Assembly (NCBI RefSeq): GCF_900104625.1
Contig: NZ_FNVZ01000005.1
Location: 1,178,001-1,242,000, forward strand
DNA: 64,000 bases
Source of the DNA: Leptotrichia massiliensis
GTDB taxonomy: Bacteria > Fusobacteriota > Fusobacteriia > Fusobacteriales > Leptotrichiaceae
Direction: 5' to 3'
The translations under genes were made by a program, and so were the position numbers. Below the pieces are notes generated by a model, which ran no database searches, was not told where the DNA came from, and saw only the letters and a list, made by a program, of their open reading frames with translations. Shown one piece after another: positions 63,379 to 64,000 of the stretch. How positions within the stretch are numbered: position 1 is the stretch's first letter; each line of letters begins with the position of its first letter.

Positions 63379-64000
63379 CTAACTGCTTCTTGAACCACCC
63401 ATATCCAGTCTAAGATTTGGAAGTTTTCCTTTTATCACTTTTCTTTCGATTAATGATTCTGAAGCTCCTACTTTTGTCAATCTTTCTATAACTTCGATTA
63501 TAAATTCATTATTTTCATCCACATCATAATCTGCAGGTACTCCTAAAAGCTCTCTTCCTTCTGGTGTTGAAACTGGAGTATTTATATATTTTATAAGCTG
63601 ATTTGTGCTTGAATCGAATTTCACTGTTCCCCATACTAAGTCAATATTATCAGAAACTTTATCATTTGGTGCGATTGCTTCTACTGAATGTGCTACTTCT
63701 GAAAAGTTTCCATATTGATCTTCATATCCGATAGATGCTTCATAATTTTGATTTACATCAATTTCAGTAATATAATGCGAACCAATTCTTTCATGTCTTA
63801 TAATTTTTCTATATTCGTGTCCGTTTTTAAATATTTTTATAACTACATTATCAATAACTCCGTTATTTGTAGCTAATCTTTCATAGGTATCATCACGAAT
63901 TTCCCAATAAATGTATAATGTTGTAGGATTTTTTGGCATTAGGACAAGTTCATCTGTAAAATACGATGCTGGTAATGGAGCCTTGTCAAAGTAAATATCT
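63379..64000 (-). CDS. DUF4912-domain protein, 5' end outside window
   Basis: The minus-strand frame is open to the window edge: upstream of the ATG at 63939 it continues for at least 20 codons (DIYFDKAPLPASYFTDELVL), which matches the DUF4912 lead-in, so the ATG is internal. About 207 residues are visible. The domain core is MPKNPTTLYIYWEIRDDTYE and the rest is beta-rich with an acidic stretch. Function unknown. It lies 51 bases upstream of gloA, separated by a hairpin. Confidence 0.8.
   Translation of the reverse strand, partial: DIYFDKAPLPASYFTDELVLMPKNPTTLYIYWEIRDDTYERLATNNGVIDNVVIKIFKNGHEYRKIIRHERIGSHYITEIDVNQNYEASIGYEDQYGNFSEVAHSVEAIAPNDKVSDNIDLVWGTVKFDSSTNQLIKYINTPVSTPEGRELLGVPADYDVDENNEFIIEVIERLTKVGASESLIERKVIKGKLPNLRLDMGGSRSS

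Overview
The window reads as ordinary chromosome from a very AT-rich, Gram-negative fusobacterium, most likely Leptotrichia or a close relative. This is inferred from gene content and base use; no rRNA gene is present to confirm it. Genes for a lipopolysaccharide outer membrane (Kdo transferase, a lipid A-type acyltransferase, a patatin-like type Vd autotransporter resembling fusobacterial FplA) sit beside genes more typical of Gram-positives (RNase Y with YmdB, glycerol dehydrogenase). Many lipoproteins and good -35/-10 promoters are visible. I see no tRNA, rRNA, prophage module, CRISPR array or cas gene.

Layout. 1-3.7 kb (+): the 3' part of proS, a HAD hydrolase and gldA. 3.8-34.8 kb (-): a long housekeeping block. 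It holds asd with an amino-acid ABC transporter, an NlpC/P60 lipoprotein, dtd, an MscS channel, trmB, waaA, HU, cmk-prmA-ymdB, rny, a lipid A acyltransferase, rpsO, metG, folA/thyA, trmL, ruvC, an unusual exonuclease/polymerase-like gene, truB and cls. 35-41 kb (-): an orphan immunity-like protein, ridA, the autotransporter, a HAD phosphatase, a TMEM175-like channel and a PspC protein. 41.2-44.4 kb is an accessory patch with a dead transposase, IS-end debris, two secreted proteins of unknown function and an AraC-family remnant. 44.4-47.4 kb holds a LysR regulator, an aldo/keto reductase sharing a 46-47 bp upstream element with it, an acetyltransferase and ybaK. 47.4-62.8 kb alternates strand: a probable small RNA gene, two flavoproteins, a small carbonic anhydrase-like protein, a YgjP-type metalloprotease, a CCA-transferase/Nudix fusion, rsmB, a sucrose hydrolase, gltS and an acyl-CoA dehydrogenase. 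After these comes a 0.7 kb inverted-repeat island beside decaying tandem lipoprotein genes, then dapB. gloA and a truncated DUF4912 gene close the window.

Links between genes. asd and dapB belong to the aspartate-to-lysine/diaminopimelate pathway. ProRS, YbaK and Dtd act in tRNA charging and its proofreading. thyA and folA form the dTMP/folate cycle. RNase Y, YmdB and S15 belong to RNA metabolism and translation.

Best leads: (1) a 526-residue protein between ruvC and truB that looks like a family B DNA polymerase with an intact DEDDy exonuclease and a lost polymerase site; (2) a well-formed small RNA gene at about 47.70-47.81 kb; (3) the nested inverted-repeat island at 60.9-61.6 kb; (4) the shared LysR/aldo-keto reductase element; (5) the CCA-Nudix fusion; (6) a tandemly duplicated SurA-N-like protein without a signal peptide. 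Family calls come from motif recognition by eye; no database search was run.
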